A DNA stretch of 64,000 nucleotides from an uncultured Methylocystaceae bacterium (GCA_937870755.1 CALMZV010000100.1:1-64000), one strand, 5' to 3'; shown: positions 8,461 through 18,840, counted from the stretch's first letter. Numbers and translations: made by a program. Notes: generated by a model not told the origin, from the sequence alone.

Positions 8461-8498
8461 GCAAACGCGCGCGCATACGCGCTGAGCAAACGCGCGCG
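8449..8498 (+). repeat. 25-bp perfect tandem duplication across a stop codon
   Basis: Bases 8449-8473 and 8474-8498 are identical. The first copy contains the last four codons and the TGA of the acyl-CoA synthetase; the second copy is untranslated and repeats that TGA in another register. The unit begins CATACGCGCTGA. It looks like a recent slippage event. It does not change the protein, because the first copy already supplies the stop. Confidence 0.9.
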
Positions 8499-8582
8499 GC
8501 TTTTACTGTCGCCGCGCTTTGCGTCGCGCGCGGCGGCGGGCCGGTGTAGACTGGGCTTTCCTGGGGAGACCGTGCGCCGGCC

Positions 8583-11315
8583 ATGCTGCAACTGCTCTTT
8601 CTGCTCGCCGGCGCCTATCTCCTTGCCGTTCCCGCGGCTTTCTGGATGGCGCTACGCGCCGACCGGCGCGCCCGCGCGCTCGAATCGCAGGTCGGCGCGC
8701 TGGAGCGCCGGTTGCAGGACCCCGCGCGGCGACCGGAATCGGGACAGCCGGCCGAGGCGCCCGCCCAACAGCCGCCCATCCGGCTCGACGGCGCTCCGGC
8801 CGGGCCGCCGCCCGCCACCGACGAATCGCCGACCGAGGCGGCCGAACCCGTCGCGCCCGATCCCCAGACCTGGCATTCGCCCCCGGACGACGACGGCCGG
8901 GCCGCGCCGGCCGTTTCAACGGCGCCGCAACCCGCCCCCTCGCGCGCGTCGCTGTTAGAGGCGTTCGGCGCGCGCTGGTCGGTATGGGTCGGCGGCGTGG
9001 CGCTGGCGCTCGGCGGCGTGCTGCTGGTGCGCTATTCGATCGAACAGGGATATTTCGGCCCGCTCGCGCGCTGCCTCGGCGGACTGGCGTTCGGCGCCGC
9101 GCTGATCGTGGCGGGCGAGACGCTGCGCCGGCGCGAGGCGCGCGAGGCCGCCTATTCGCCCATACCCGCCGTCGTCACCGCCGCCGGCACGGTCGCGGCG
9201 TTCGCGGCGATCTACGCCGCGCACGGGCTCTACGATCTCATCGGCCCGGCGACCGCGTTCGTGGCGCTCGGCGCGGTGGCGCTGGCGGCGATGGCGGGCG
9301 CGGCGCTGCACGGGCCGGCGCTCGCGGGGCTGGGACTGGCCGGCGCGCTGGCGACGCCGCTGCTGGTCGAATCCTCCGCGCCCAATCCGTGGCCGGTCGC
9401 GCTTTATGTCGCGGTGGTGGCGGCCGCCAGCTTCGGACTTGCGCGCGTGCGTCGCTGGCTGTGGCTGGCGGCGGCCGGAGCGGTCGGCGCATCGCTGTGG
9501 GTCGCGCTGCTTTCGCTCGAAGGATCGACGAATTTTCTGCACGCCGGCCTCGTGCTGGCGCTCGCGGGCGTGGGCGCGGCGGGGTTCATCGTGGCGTTCC
9601 TGCCGCATGTGGCGACGCAGGACGAACAGGTCGCGCCGGACTGGATCGGTGCGGCGATCGTCGGCGCCTTCGCGCTGGCCGCCGCGTTCGCCGCGACGGT
9701 GGGGTCGGCCGAGCGACTGTTCGATACGACCGCGGCCATTCTCGTCGCGCTGATCGTGGGCGCGCTCGGCCTGGTCGCGGCGCTGGCGCCGGCGGTCGCC
9801 GTCCTCTCGACCGTCGCGGGCCTGCTGGCGCTGGTCGTGCTGGCCGCGTGGACGGGAACGGGCCCGCGCGTTTTCGACGTCGCGCCCGGCGTGCGCGCGG
9901 CGGGCGCGCCGCAGATATTCGCCGCGTTCGCCGCCGCGACATCCGCGCTCGTGACGGCGTTCGCGACGCGACGCATCTGGTCGGGACGCGCGCTGCCGTT
10001 CGCGCCGACGGGTCTTTATGCGCTGGCCGCGACGGTTACGCCGCTGGCGGCGCTCGCGCTCTGCTACGTGCGGCTCGCGCGCGCCGAGATCAGCCTGCCC
10101 TACGCCGCGATCGCAGGGCTTCTGGCGGCCGTTTTCGCGCTGCTGGCCGGCGCCTTCCGGACCGATGCGGAACAGGCCGCGCCGGCGCGCAAGCTGCCGC
10201 TCGGCGCCTTCGCCACCGCTGCGCTCGGCGCGCTCGCGCTCGGCTTTGTGTTCGCGCTCGACAAAGGCATGCTGACCGTCGCACTCGCGCTGACAGGCCT
10301 TGCGGCGGCTTGGCTCTCGGCGCGATTCGACATCGGCGCGCTGCGCTGGGCGTCGGCCGCGATGGGGCTGGTCGTTCTCGCGCGCATCGCGGTCGAGCCG
10401 CGCATCGTCGGCGCCGCGCTCGGGACGACGCCGATCTTCAACTGGCTGCTGTTCGGCTACGGCGTTCCGGCGCTCGCCTTTTTCTTCGCCGCGCGGTTCA
10501 TGCGGCGGGCGGGCGGCGACGAGCGGCCGGTCATGATCGCGGAGGCGCTCGCGATCATTCTCTCGGCGCTGCTGATCTTCTTCGAAACGCGGCACGCGAT
10601 GAACGACGGCGATATCTATCGCCCGTTGCAGCGGATGGCGGAACTCGGCCTGCTGACGAGCTTCGCCGCGCTCTACAGCGCGCTCATGATCCGGCTCGAC
10701 GCACGGCGCGCCAATCCGGTTTATTTCTATGCGTCGTATGGATTTGCGGCCATCGCGGGCCTCTGGACGCTCGGGCTGCTGGGGCCGCACAATCCGCTGC
10801 TGGATTGCGCGCGCATCGAAGGCGCCGTCGTCAATACGCTCATTGTCGGACTGGCGGCGCCGGCGCTCACGGCCGGCGTCCTGCGCTGGGCGTCGGCGGG
10901 CGCGCGGCCCCTCTGGTTCGCGCACGCCGCCGGCGCCGGCGCCGTGCTCATGTCGTTCGCCTATGTGGTGGCGGCCACGCGCCGCATTTTCGGCGGCGCC
11001 GAGGAGCGCATCTGCGCGGCCGTGGCGCCGGCGGACCTGGAAGTGTGGACGCATTCGGCCGTGTGGCTCGCCATCGGCTGCGCGCTGCTTGTGTTCGGCC
11101 TTCTGTGGCGCTCGCAGGCCGCGCGGCTGGTGTCGGCGTTCTATGTGTTCGCCGCGGTGCTCAAGATATTCCTCTACGATCTTTCGGGCCTGGAAGGCCT
11201 GCCGCGGGCGTTGTCGTTCATCGTGCTCGGCCTGACGCTGATCGGCATCGGCCTGCTCTACCAGCGGCTGTTGTTCCGGCCCGCATCCTCGCCGCCGCCA
11301 TCGGGTGTGGTATAG
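8583..11315 (+). CDS. DUF2339 family polytopic membrane protein
   Basis: A 910-residue membrane protein. It starts with one transmembrane helix ([21 protein letters not shown]), then a coiled-coil-like and Pro/Ala-rich cytoplasmic-type linker (about residues 25-120). About two dozen closely spaced hydrophobic segments follow. The motif [29 protein letters not shown] in two parts around residues 133-160 is the usual opening of the DUF2339 membrane domain. Function is unknown for the family. The end overlaps an alternative upstream ATG of xseB, and the true xseB start is 22 bp beyond the stop, so the two genes may be co-transcribed. Confidence 0.88.
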   Translation: MLQLLFLLAGAYLLAVPAAFWMALRADRRARALESQVGALERRLQDPARRPESGQPAEAPAQQPPIRLDGAPAGPPPATDESPTEAAEPVAPDPQTWHSPPDDDGRAAPAVSTAPQPAPSRASLLEAFGARWSVWVGGVALALGGVLLVRYSIEQGYFGPLARCLGGLAFGAALIVAGETLRRREAREAAYSPIPAVVTAAGTVAAFAAIYAAHGLYDLIGPATAFVALGAVALAAMAGAALHGPALAGLGLAGALATPLLVESSAPNPWPVALYVAVVAAASFGLARVRRWLWLAAAGAVGASLWVALLSLEGSTNFLHAGLVLALAGVGAAGFIVAFLPHVATQDEQVAPDWIGAAIVGAFALAAAFAATVGSAERLFDTTAAILVALIVGALGLVAALAPAVAVLSTVAGLLALVVLAAWTGTGPRVFDVAPGVRAAGAPQIFAAFAAATSALVTAFATRRIWSGRALPFAPTGLYALAATVTPLAALALCYVRLARAEISLPYAAIAGLLAAVFALLAGAFRTDAEQAAPARKLPLGAFATAALGALALGFVFALDKGMLTVALALTGLAAAWLSARFDIGALRWASAAMGLVVLARIAVEPRIVGAALGTTPIFNWLLFGYGVPALAFFFAARFMRRAGGDERPVMIAEALAIILSALLIFFETRHAMNDGDIYRPLQRMAELGLLTSFAALYSALMIRLDARRANPVYFYASYGFAAIAGLWTLGLLGPHNPLLDCARIEGAVVNTLIVGLAAPALTAGVLRWASAGARPLWFAHAAGAGAVLMSFAYVVAATRRIFGGAEERICAAVAPADLEVWTHSAVWLAIGCALLVFGLLWRSQAARLVSAFYVFAAVLKIFLYDLSGLEGLPRALSFIVLGLTLIGIGLLYQRLLFRPASSPPPSGVV

Positions 11316-11337
11316 AGGCGCAAACAGGACCAAAGCC

Positions 11338-11583
11338 GTGACCGACACCGCAGACATCGACAACATGCCGTTCGAGCAGGCGATGAAAGAGCTCGAAACG
11401 ATCGTCGCCAAACTCGAGGGCGGCGAAGTGAGTCTCGAAGCCTCCATCGAGGCCTACGAGCGCGGCGAGGCGCTGAAGAAGCGCTGCGAGAGCCTTCTGA
11501 AGGCCGCCGAAATGCGGATCGAGAAAATCAAGCTCGGCGCCGACGGCAAGCCGGCGGGAACCACGCCGCTCGACGTGGAGTGA
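11338..11583 (+). CDS. xseB: Exodeoxyribonuclease VII small subunit
   Basis: An 81-residue XseB. The signature [19 protein letters not shown], then [12 protein letters not shown] and [13 protein letters not shown], covers almost the whole protein and forms the helical hairpin that binds the large subunit XseA. ExoVII degrades single-stranded DNA in both directions. I chose the GTG at 11338, preceded by AGGA at suitable spacing; an ATG at 11305 lies inside the DUF2339 gene and adds residues unlike the family. In many Rhizobiales xseB neighbours dxs; here dxs is 24 kb away. Confidence 0.93.
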   Translation: MTDTADIDNMPFEQAMKELETIVAKLEGGEVSLEASIEAYERGEALKKRCESLLKAAEMRIEKIKLGADGKPAGTTPLDVE

Positions 11584-11619
11584 GGCGCGCCCGCGGCGCG
11601 CTCCGAAGACGGCCGCTTC

Positions 11620-12378
11620 TCAGAACCTGCCGTGCCGGCCCGCGCCCGAGGCGAACCGCGCCGCGCCCTCGCGCGCGCCGGCGCGCAGCGCGCGGTCGCC
11701 GAGCATGCCCTCCTGCCGCAGCGCCGCGCCCATGTCGAGCGACCATTGGTCGAGCGCCGAACGACGGTCGGTGACGACGCAGGTCTGCGGAAAGGACGCG
11801 ATCTGTTTGGCGAGCGCGACGGCGACTGCCAGCGCCTCGCCCGCTGGCGTGATGCGGTTGGCGAGGCCGAACGACAGCGCCTCGTCGGCCTCCACCGGCC
11901 GTCCCGTCAGGATCATATCGAGCGCGCGCGACTGGCCGATGAGGCGCGGCAGGCGCACCGTGCCGCCGTCGATCAGCGGCACGCCCCAGCGCCGGCAGAA
12001 CACGCCGAACACCGCCGTGCGCGAGGCCACGCGCAGATCGCACATCAAGGCGAGCTCCAGCCCGCCGGCCACCGCATAGCCTTCCACCGCCGCGATCATC
12101 GGCTTGTCGACGAACAGCCGCGTGGGGCCGAGCGGGCCTTCGCCCAGCGGATCGCCGGTGAAGCTCTCCCCGCCGGCGACCGCCTTCAGATCGGCGCCCG
12201 CGCAGAAATTGCCGCCCGCCCCCGTCAGAACGAGCGCGCGGACGCTTTCGTCGTCGTTGAATTTTCGAACCGCGTCGAGCAGCCGCGCGGCGGTCGGCGG
12301 ATCGATGGCGTTGCGCGCCTGCGGCCGGTCGATCGTAAGAATGCGCACCGGCCCGTCGTCGTCTTCCCGCAAGCTCAT
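11620..12378 (-). CDS. Crotonase/enoyl-CoA hydratase family protein
   Basis: A 252-residue crotonase-fold protein. The oxyanion-hole segments are GNFCAGADLKAV (about residue 55) and GYAVAGGLELALMCD (about residue 100). The following stretch, FCRRWGVPLIDGGTVRLPRLIG, lacks the standard pair of catalytic glutamates of enoyl-CoA hydratase and resembles a subgroup of uncertain reaction. It could therefore be a hydratase, isomerase or hydrolase of an acyl-CoA. It converges with xseB (37 bp between stops). The 52-residue-codon gap upstream leads to a small hypothetical gene on the same strand. Confidence 0.88.
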   Translation of the reverse strand: MSLREDDDGPVRILTIDRPQARNAIDPPTAARLLDAVRKFNDDESVRALVLTGAGGNFCAGADLKAVAGGESFTGDPLGEGPLGPTRLFVDKPMIAAVEGYAVAGGLELALMCDLRVASRTAVFGVFCRRWGVPLIDGGTVRLPRLIGQSRALDMILTGRPVEADEALSFGLANRITPAGEALAVAVALAKQIASFPQTCVVTDRRSALDQWSLDMGAALRQEGMLGDRALRAGAREGAARFASGAGRHGRF

Positions 12379-12429
12379 GTCGTCCTCCCGTCTGGAGGGA
12401 GGATCGCATGCGTGCGAAAAAAGAAAAGA

Positions 12430-12645
12430 TCAGCCCGCGGCGCGAATCATCGCCAGGGAGGCGTCGAACCGCATATCGACCTTCAGGCCGCGTCTGGCCG
12501 CCTCCTCGCTCGCAAAACGCATGGCGCTCGACAGGTCCGCGAATTCGCCGCGCGCGGCGCCGGCGTATTCGACGACCGCGATCGCCCCTTTCGCGGCGCG
12601 GCTGAAACGAAACACGATGGACTTCTGCTCGGACAATGCAGGCAA
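12430..12645 (-). CDS. Small hypothetical protein, 71 aa
   Basis: I do not recognise it. The start appears to be TTG at 12645, preceded by AGGGG five bases upstream; there is an in-frame stop just before it and no ATG that would preserve the frame. The sequence alternates short beta-like segments (IVFRFSR, GAIAVVEYAG) with a helix (LSSAMRFASEEAARRGL), which suggests a compact soluble domain. It lies 51 bp upstream of the crotonase on the same strand. Small size and the TTG start limit confidence. Confidence 0.55.
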   Translation of the reverse strand: MPALSEQKSIVFRFSRAAKGAIAVVEYAGAARGEFADLSSAMRFASEEAARRGLKVDMRFDASLAMIRAAG

Positions 12646-12792
12646 GATGACACCCCTGGCTCAAGCCCCCGCGTCGACCTTATCCATGCAACATGAACGA
12701 AGGATGAGCGACGGCGACGTCCTATGATGAAACGTGAATTGCGCCGGTTTTTCGGTGATATTCGGCACACGGCATGGCGTGCGGAGGCCATA

Positions 12793-13788
12793 ATGAAAAA
12801 AGGTGAACGAAACCTCATCACCGACGTGGCCGGGGTCAGCGTCGGCAATGCGCACGACGAAAACATCGCCAGCGGCGTGACCGTGGCGCTGTTCGACGGC
12901 GAAGCCACCGCCTCGGTCGCGATCACCGGCGGGGGGCCGGCGGGGCGCGATCAGGAGTGCCTGGCGCTCGAGTCGACGGTGGAGACGGTGCATGCGCTGG
13001 CGCTCTCGGGCGGCTCCGGCTACGGGCTGGACGCGGCGACCGGCGTGCAGGCATTCCTGCGCGCGCGCGGGCGCGGCCTGCGGTTCGGCCCGGCGCTCAT
13101 TCCCATCGCGCCGCAGGCCATTTGTTTCGACCTGCTCAACGGCGGCGACAAGGACTGGGGGCGCTACCCGCCCTACCGCGAGCTCGGCCATGCGGCCTGC
13201 GAGGCGGCGGGCGCGACCTTCGCGCTCGGCTCGGCCGGCGGCGGCTACGGCGCAACGACCGCCGATCTCAAGGGCGGGCTGGGGTCGGCGAGCGTGGTCT
13301 CCTCGGGCGGGCTGACGCTTGGCGCGCTGGTCGTGGTCAACGCCATCGGCTCGGCGGTCGCCGGCGGCGGGCCGCATTTCTGGGCGAGCCCCTGGGAGAT
13401 CGACGGCGAATTCGGCGGACGCGGCCTGCCGGACAATCCATCGCAGGCGCTGGCCTGGAAGGGTCGCACCCCGGCCACCACCATCGCCATCGTGGCCACC
13501 GACGCCAGGCTCACCAAGGCGCAATGCAAGCGGCTCGCCATCGCCGCCTCGGGCGGACTGTCGAAGGGATTGCGGTTCGCGCACGCCACGTTCGACGGCG
13601 ACACCGTGTTCGCCGCCGCCACCGGCCGGCGCGCGATGAGCGCGCCCGACCAGGACATGATCGAACTGTGCGCGCTCGGCGCCGATTGTCTGGCGCGCGC
13701 CATCGCGCGCGGGGTCCACGAGGCGACCGCCCTGCCCTTTCCCGGCGCTCTGCCGGCGTGGCGCGACAGGTTCGGGCGGACCGATTGA
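12793..13788 (+). CDS. P1 (S58) family peptidase, DmpA-like
   Basis: A 331-residue member of the L-aminopeptidase/D-esterase family, which are N-terminal nucleophile enzymes made as one chain and self-cleaved. Family features seen: [12 protein letters not shown] at the start, [42 protein letters not shown], and [17 protein letters not shown], in which Thr229 or Thr230 aligns with the self-cleavage site that releases the nucleophile. I use the ATG at 12793, six bases after a strong GGAGG; an ATG at 12724 would add 23 basic residues without a binding site. Likely role: hydrolysis of small peptides, amino acid amides or esters. It lies just upstream of glyQ on the same strand. Confidence 0.9.
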   Translation: MKKGERNLITDVAGVSVGNAHDENIASGVTVALFDGEATASVAITGGGPAGRDQECLALESTVETVHALALSGGSGYGLDAATGVQAFLRARGRGLRFGPALIPIAPQAICFDLLNGGDKDWGRYPPYRELGHAACEAAGATFALGSAGGGYGATTADLKGGLGSASVVSSGGLTLGALVVVNAIGSAVAGGGPHFWASPWEIDGEFGGRGLPDNPSQALAWKGRTPATTIAIVATDARLTKAQCKRLAIAASGGLSKGLRFAHATFDGDTVFAAATGRRAMSAPDQDMIELCALGADCLARAIARGVHEATALPFPGALPAWRDRFGRTD

Positions 13789-13820
13789 TTTTTTCTCCCG
13801 TCCGCCGCACAACCCGCGGC

Positions 13821-14735
13821 ATGACCGCCTCCTATCTCGATCCACGCAAGAGCTTTCAGGGCCTGATCCTCACGCTCCAGAATTTCTGGGCGGCGCAGGG
13901 CTGCGTCATTCTCCAGCCCTACGACATGGAAGTGGGCGCGGGCACGTTCCATCCGGCCACCACGCTGCGCTCGCTCGGGTCGAAACCCTGGAAGGCCGCG
14001 TATGTGCAGCCATCGCGCCGGCCCAAGGACGGGCGCTACGGCGAGAACCCCAACCGGCTCCAGCACTATTATCAATATCAGGTGATCCTGAAGCCCTCGC
14101 CGCCGGACCTCCAGGGGCTGTATCTCAACTCGCTCGCCGCCATCGGCATCGACCCCGCGCTGCACGACATCCGCTTCGTGGAAGACGATTGGGAAAGCCC
14201 GACGCTCGGCGCCTGGGGCCTTGGCTGGGAATGCTGGTGCGACGGGATGGAAGTGTCGCAGTTCACCTATTTCCAGCAGGTGGCGGGCATCGAATGTTCG
14301 CCGGTTTCGGGCGAACTCACCTACGGGCTCGAACGGCTGGCGATGTATCTCCAGGGCGTGGAATCGATCTACGACCTCAATTTCAACGGCCGCGAGGGCG
14401 ACGAAAAAGTCTCTTACGGCGATGTGTTCCTGCAGGCCGAGCAGGAATATTCGCGGCACAATTTCGAGGCCGCGAACACGCAGAAACTGTTCGACCATTT
14501 CAAGGATGCGGAAGCCGAATGCCGCGCGCTGCTCGCGTTCGGCGACAAGGGCGCGCGCCACGAGATGGTGCTGCCGGCTTACGACCAGTGCATCAAGGCC
14601 AGCCACACCTTCAACCTTCTGGACGCGCGCGGCGTGATCTCGGTGACGGAGCGCCAGAGCTACATTCTGCGCGTGCGCGAACTGGCGAAAGCCTGCGGCG
14701 AGGCGTGGCTGCGCACCGAAGGCGGCGGCGCCTGA
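13821..14735 (+). CDS. glyQ: Glycine-tRNA ligase alpha subunit
   Basis: A 304-residue catalytic subunit of the bacterial alpha2beta2 glycyl-tRNA synthetase, almost the same length as E. coli GlyQ (303). Near-invariant segments are present: [61 protein letters not shown] and the motif [16 protein letters not shown]. It forms glycyl-AMP and, with GlyS, charges tRNA-Gly. The open frame extends far upstream, but the family start and length fix the ATG at 13821, 32 bp after the peptidase stop. GlyS is encoded 1 kb downstream, with two unrelated genes between them. Confidence 0.97.
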   Translation: MTASYLDPRKSFQGLILTLQNFWAAQGCVILQPYDMEVGAGTFHPATTLRSLGSKPWKAAYVQPSRRPKDGRYGENPNRLQHYYQYQVILKPSPPDLQGLYLNSLAAIGIDPALHDIRFVEDDWESPTLGAWGLGWECWCDGMEVSQFTYFQQVAGIECSPVSGELTYGLERLAMYLQGVESIYDLNFNGREGDEKVSYGDVFLQAEQEYSRHNFEAANTQKLFDHFKDAEAECRALLAFGDKGARHEMVLPAYDQCIKASHTFNLLDARGVISVTERQSYILRVRELAKACGEAWLRTEGGGA

Positions 14736-14766
14736 GGGCCCGGCCCGTCCGCCTTCGCGTCGCGTC

Positions 14767-15333
14767 TCAGCGCGCCGCCATCTCGACCAGCGCGCGGACG
14801 GCGGGCGGCAGATCGAGCTTCAAAGCCGCCGCCCTGCCCGCCTCCGACATCTTGCGCCAGGTCCTGGCGAGAATGTCGACTGTCCTGTCCTGCGCGTGTT
14901 TGGCCGCGAAATCGGCGGCGTGGAATTCCAGAAAGACCAGGCAGGCGACGTCCTCCAGCGCCTGCGCATCCGCATCGCGCTTCAATCCTTCCTTGCGCAC
15001 GATGGCGCCGATGCGCGCGATGGCGTCGGCGTCGTAGCCCGACCGGCCTGCGATCTCCGCCAGACGCGTGGCGTGCCGCGCCTTCTGCGCGTTGCGCCAG
15101 GCGTGATAGCCGGCCTTGCCGGGCGCATAGTCCGCGCGCGGAATGACCCAGCGTTCGATATGCTGGCCGCGCGCGGCGATCTGCAGCGCCTCGCCGGCCC
15201 CCGGCGCGAACGCCGCCAGACGCGCGCTCATGCGCCGCCCATAGAGAAAGGCGGCGGGCGCGCCGTCCTCGCGCGCGGGGTCGGCCGCGTTGGCGGCGTC
15301 GATGGCGGCAAGCGTCCTTTCGAGTCTCGTCAT
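14767..15333 (-). CDS. DUF4202 family protein
   Basis: A 188-residue soluble protein. The family motif GQHIERWVIPRADYAPGKAGYHAWR (in two parts, around residues 55-80) with its His/Glu/Arg and Trp residues is intact, followed by helical segments with EDVACLVFLEFHAADFA. The family has no established biochemical role; the conserved His residues suggest an HD-like metal site, which is inference. I use the ATG at 15333 (MTRLERTLAAID) rather than the upstream one. It lies antisense between glyQ and the CDGSH gene, interrupting the glyQ-glyS order. Confidence 0.82.
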   Translation of the reverse strand: MTRLERTLAAIDAANAADPAREDGAPAAFLYGRRMSARLAAFAPGAGEALQIAARGQHIERWVIPRADYAPGKAGYHAWRNAQKARHATRLAEIAGRSGYDADAIARIGAIVRKEGLKRDADAQALEDVACLVFLEFHAADFAAKHAQDRTVDILARTWRKMSEAGRAAALKLDLPPAVRALVEMAAR

Positions 15334-15419
15334 GCATTTCCCCGCGCCCGGCTTGCAGCCGCGCAATGGACAAAGGAACCTGAGGCCCGATTATAGGCGA
15401 GGCAGCCGTGGGGGAGACC

Positions 15420-15659
15420 ATGAACGAACCGAAAATCGCACAGAAGGCGCCCATTCCGGTCGACGTGGAGGCGGGCAAGACCTATTTCTGGTGCGCCTGC
15501 GGGCTGTCGGCCAATCAGCCGTTCTGCGACGGATCGCACAAGACCACCGCGTTCAGGCCCGTCGCCTGGACCGCGCCGGAATCGAAGTCGACTTACTTCT
15601 GCGCCTGCAAACACACGAAAAAGCAGCCGTTGTGCGATGGAACGCACAAGACGCTGTAG
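15420..15659 (+). CDS. Twin CDGSH iron-sulfur protein
   Basis: A 79-residue protein with two CDGSH motifs in tandem: CACGLSANQPFCDGSHKTT (residues 25-43) and CACKHTKKQPLCDGTHKTL (residues 61-79). Each gives the CxC...C...H set that binds a redox-active [2Fe-2S] cluster. Twin-motif bacterial versions act as small soluble electron-transfer or Fe-S transfer proteins. The start is the ATG at 15420 just after GGGGGAG; a GTG at 15408 is the alternative. It lies 105 bp upstream of glyS on the same strand and might share its promoter. Confidence 0.92.
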   Translation: MNEPKIAQKAPIPVDVEAGKTYFWCACGLSANQPFCDGSHKTTAFRPVAWTAPESKSTYFCACKHTKKQPLCDGTHKTL

Positions 15660-15764
15660 GTCGACCGCCTGTCTTAAACCTTGCGTCCCGCGGCCGGTTG
15701 CGGGAGAAGACGGCCTGCCGCCGGCGGCGGCTTTCACGCGTCTTCGCACCAACGGCCGAACGGA

Positions 15765-17852
15765 ATGCCCGATCTTCTGCTCGAACTCTTTTCCGAAGAA
15801 ATTCCCGCGCGCATGCAGCGCACGGCCGCCGAGGACCTGAAGCGGCTGGTGACGAACGCGCTGGTGGAGCGCGGGTTGGTCTATGAAGGCGCCATCGCCC
15901 ACGCCACGCCGCGGCGGCTGGCGTTGCACGTCGCCGGCCTGCCCGTGCGCCAGCCCGATACGCGCGAGGAGAAGAAGGGCCCGCGCGTCGGCGCGCCGGA
16001 CGCGGCGATCGCCGGCTTTCTGAAAAGCGCGGGGCTCGCCTCCCTCGATGAGGCGAAAATCGAGAAAGACCCGAAGAAGGGCGAGTTCTACGTGGCGGTG
16101 GTGGAGCGCGCCGGACGGCCGACGCTGGACGTGCTGGCCGAAATCCTGCCCGCGATCCTGCGCGCCTTTCCGTGGCCGAAATCCATGCGCTGGGGGGCGG
16201 CCTCCGCGCGCGCGGACGCGCTGCGCTGGGTCCGCCCGCTCCATTCCATCGTCGCCACCTTCGGGCCGGAGACGGAGGAGCCGGACATCGTGCCGTTCAC
16301 GATCGACGGAATTGCTGCCGGCAATGTCACTTACGGCCATCGCTTTCTCGCGCCCGCGCCGATCAGGGTGCGCCGTTTCGACGATTACGCGCAGGCGCTG
16401 GCGAAGGCGGACGTCGTGCTGGAGGCCGACCGGCGCAAGGACATCATCCTGCACGACGCGCGCGACCTCGCCTTCGCGCAGGGGCTGGAGCTGGTCGAGG
16501 ACGAGGGGCTGCTGGAGGAAGTGGCGGGCCTCGTCGAATGGCCGCGCGTGCTGATGGGCTCGTTCGACGAAAGCTTTCTGGCGATCCCGCCCGAGGCGAT
16601 CCGCGCGACCATTCGCGCGAACCAGAAATGTTTCGTGCTGAAGAAGGGCGACGCGCTCGCCAACAGGTTCATCCTCGTCTCGAACATCGAGGCGCGCGAC
16701 GGCGGCAAGGAAATCGTCGCCGGCAACGAGCGCGTGGTGGCCGCGCGCCTGTCGGACGCGAAATTCTTCTGGGAGACGGACCTTAAAGTTCGTCTCGAAG
16801 ACCGCCTGCCGAAGCTCGAAAACATCGTGTTCCACGAAAAGCTCGGCACGCAGCGCGAGCGCGTGGCGCGGATCGAGGCGCTGGCGCGCGCGCTTGCGCC
16901 GAAGGTCGGCGCGAAGCCGGACGAGGCCGCGCGCGCGGCGCTTCTGTCGAAGGCCGATCTCGTTTCGGAAATGGTCGGCGAGTTTCCGGAACTGCAGGGG
17001 CTGATGGGCCGTTATTACGCGGCCGCGCAGGGAGAGCCCGCGCGCGTTTCCGCTGCGATCGAGGACCACTACAAGCCGCAGGGACCGAGCGACCGCATAC
17101 CGAGCGAGCCGGTGTCGGTGGCCGTCGCGCTCGCCGACAAGATCGACACGCTGGTCGGGTTCTGGGCGATCGACGAAAAGCCGACCGGCTCGAAAGACCC
17201 CTATGCGCTGCGCCGCGCGGCGCTGGGCGTGATCCGGCTGGCGCTGGAGAATGGGTTGCGGTTGCGGCTTGTCGGGTTTTTCGCGCAAGCGCGCGAAGCT
17301 CATCGCGCGAAAGGCGACAACGCCGGCGACCTCCTCGCCTTCTTCGCCGACCGGCTGAAAGTCTATCTGCGCGACAAGGGCGCGCGGCACGATCTGATCG
17401 ACGCGGTGTTCGCGCTGGAAGGGCAGGACGATCTTCTGATGATCGTGCGGCGCGTGGAGGCGCTCGGCGCGTTTCTCGATTCCGACGACGGCAAAAATCT
17501 CCTCGCCGGCTATCGGCGCGCGGCCAACATTCTGCGCGCGGAAGAAAAGAAGGACGGGGCCGGCGCCTTCGCGGGCCATCACGCGCCGAACCTTCGGTTC
17601 GAGCATGAGGAACACAAGCTGGCGGCGGCGATCGACCGCGCGCGCGAGGAAGCGGGCGCGCGCGTGCGCGACGAGGATTTCGCCGGCGCCATGCACGCGC
17701 TCGCCAGGCTGCGCGCGCCGGTCGACGCGTTCTTCGACAAGGTGACGGTCAATTCCGACGACGCGCGGCTGCGCAAGAATCGCCTGCAACTGCTGAACGA
17801 GTTGCGCGAGGCCATGCACGCAATCGCGGATTTCTCGAAGATCGCGGGATAG
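15765..17852 (+). CDS. glyS: Glycine-tRNA ligase beta subunit
   Basis: A 695-residue beta subunit (E. coli 689). It starts with the family signature [17 protein letters not shown], continues with [15 protein letters not shown]-type and [16 protein letters not shown] segments, and ends with a DALR-like anticodon-binding region ([19 protein letters not shown]). It also has [16 protein letters not shown] and an HD-type element, as in other GlyS proteins. It recognises tRNA-Gly and completes aminoacylation with GlyQ. The ATG at 15765 was chosen from the family N-terminus; the frame is open for 28 further codons upstream. Confidence 0.97.
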   Translation: MPDLLLELFSEEIPARMQRTAAEDLKRLVTNALVERGLVYEGAIAHATPRRLALHVAGLPVRQPDTREEKKGPRVGAPDAAIAGFLKSAGLASLDEAKIEKDPKKGEFYVAVVERAGRPTLDVLAEILPAILRAFPWPKSMRWGAASARADALRWVRPLHSIVATFGPETEEPDIVPFTIDGIAAGNVTYGHRFLAPAPIRVRRFDDYAQALAKADVVLEADRRKDIILHDARDLAFAQGLELVEDEGLLEEVAGLVEWPRVLMGSFDESFLAIPPEAIRATIRANQKCFVLKKGDALANRFILVSNIEARDGGKEIVAGNERVVAARLSDAKFFWETDLKVRLEDRLPKLENIVFHEKLGTQRERVARIEALARALAPKVGAKPDEAARAALLSKADLVSEMVGEFPELQGLMGRYYAAAQGEPARVSAAIEDHYKPQGPSDRIPSEPVSVAVALADKIDTLVGFWAIDEKPTGSKDPYALRRAALGVIRLALENGLRLRLVGFFAQAREAHRAKGDNAGDLLAFFADRLKVYLRDKGARHDLIDAVFALEGQDDLLMIVRRVEALGAFLDSDDGKNLLAGYRRAANILRAEEKKDGAGAFAGHHAPNLRFEHEEHKLAAAIDRAREEAGARVRDEDFAGAMHALARLRAPVDAFFDKVTVNSDDARLRKNRLQLLNELREAMHAIADFSKIAG

Positions 17853-17894
17853 ACATCGCGCGGACGACGCGGCGCGACCGGCAGGGGCAAGCGC

Positions 17895-18629
17895 CTACCG
17901 CATGTCGATGTCCGCTTCGCCCTTGTGGATGGCTTCGGCCTCGGGCGCAAAGGCGTCGCCTTCATGCAGCACAAGCTGCGGCAGAATGGCGAGCGGCGCG
18001 CGCGAGGCCTTCACGCCGGCGACCAGCAGCCGCACCGCCGGCGCGCCGGCGCGCGGCAGAACCGGTTTCAGTCGCAAGGCGCCGAGACGACCTTCCGCGG
18101 CGTCAAGAATATCGGCGAGCGCGTCCGGTCGATGGATCATCAGGAACCGCCCGCCGGGCGCGAGCAGCGCGAGCGCGGCCTTCATCCACGGACCGGCCTG
18201 GCCCATATGCGCGCGCGCGCGGTCCGCGTCCGGCGAGGCGCGCGCGGCGCCGGGCGCGTGGAACGGCGGGTTGGTCAGCACGAGCGTGGCCGCGCCGTCG
18301 GCAAGTCCGGCAGCGCGGCGCGCGGCGGGTTTGAGAATGTCGACCTCGACCGCGCGGGCACGCCCCTCCAACCCGTTGGCCGCGATGTTGGCGCGCGCCA
18401 GCGCGACCGTCGCGGGGTCGACCTCCGCCAGAACCATCGACAGGTCCCGCGCGCGCGCCAGCGCGGCGAGCCCGGCGGCGCCGACGCCCGCGCCGACATC
18501 GACGCCCGCCCCGCTTGCATCCGCGCGAACGCAGGCTTGCAGCAGAACAGCGTCCGTCCCGGCGCGGTGGCCGTGCGCAGCCTGCGCAAGACGCAGGCGA
18601 CGGCCGAGAAAAAGATCACTCTTCGACAA
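17895..18629 (-). CDS. tRNA1(Val) A37 N6-methyltransferase-like protein
   Basis: A class I SAM-dependent methyltransferase of about 244 residues. It has the N-terminal FLGRRLRLAQAAHGHRAGTDAVLL that is typical of TrmN6/YfiC relatives, the SAM-binding region VDVGAGVGAAGLA, acidic AEVDP, and the N6-adenine/amine methyltransferase motif NPPFHAP. By family it would methylate A37 or a similar adenine in a tRNA. The start is uncertain: I prefer TTG at 18629, which gives a family-like N-terminus and overlaps the DUF2007 gene by 14 bp. An in-frame ATG at 18680 would add 17 unusual residues and overlap it more. Confidence 0.82.
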   Translation of the reverse strand: MSKSDLFLGRRLRLAQAAHGHRAGTDAVLLQACVRADASGAGVDVGAGVGAAGLAALARARDLSMVLAEVDPATVALARANIAANGLEGRARAVEVDILKPAARRAAGLADGAATLVLTNPPFHAPGAARASPDADRARAHMGQAGPWMKAALALLAPGGRFLMIHRPDALADILDAAEGRLGALRLKPVLPRAGAPAVRLLVAGVKASRAPLAILPQLVLHEGDAFAPEAEAIHKGEADIDMR

Positions 18630-18840
18630 GTTCGGCCCCGAGCCCGGCGTCGCGCAGCGCCGCGCGGGCGTGCGCCTCATCCTCGTCCACCACCAGCACG
18701 CGGCGCGGCAGGAAGCCGACCGAGCCCTCGAGCACGCTCATGTGCCGGTCCGCCACGAAAAACCCCACGCCCTCGCCCTGCAGAATGGCCTCGACGGCCG
18801 TCAGGAGCACGGGGTCGTTGGTGCGCAGGATTTCCTTCAT
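18616..18840 (-). CDS. DUF2007 domain protein
   Basis: A 74-residue small soluble protein. MKEILRTNDPVLLTAVEAILQGEGV followed by FFVADRHMSVLEGSVGFLPRRVLV and VDEDEAHARAALRDAG is the usual DUF2007 pattern, a ferredoxin-like fold believed to be a signal-transducing or binding module related to PII-like folds. The function is unknown. I start at the ATG at 18840. It overlaps the methyltransferase downstream on the same strand, a common pairing in alphaproteobacteria, and is divergent from the polyprenyl synthase gene (94 bp apart). Confidence 0.85.
   Translation of the reverse strand: MKEILRTNDPVLLTAVEAILQGEGVGFFVADRHMSVLEGSVGFLPRRVLVVDEDEAHARAALRDAGLGAELVEE

Noticed and set aside
8519-11341. 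A 940-codon plus-strand frame overlapping the DUF2339 gene
   Set aside because: Arg/Gly/Ala-rich out-of-frame shadow; the alternative frame has a recognisable membrane family.
11585-11601. Hairpin GCGCGCC-CGC-GGCGCGC after xseB as a terminator
   Set aside because: No T-tract on either strand; in such GC-rich DNA a 7-bp stem alone is weak evidence.
12957-13820. Upstream extension of glyQ by 288 codons
   Set aside because: It overlaps the P1 peptidase out of frame; family length and N-terminus put the start at 13821.
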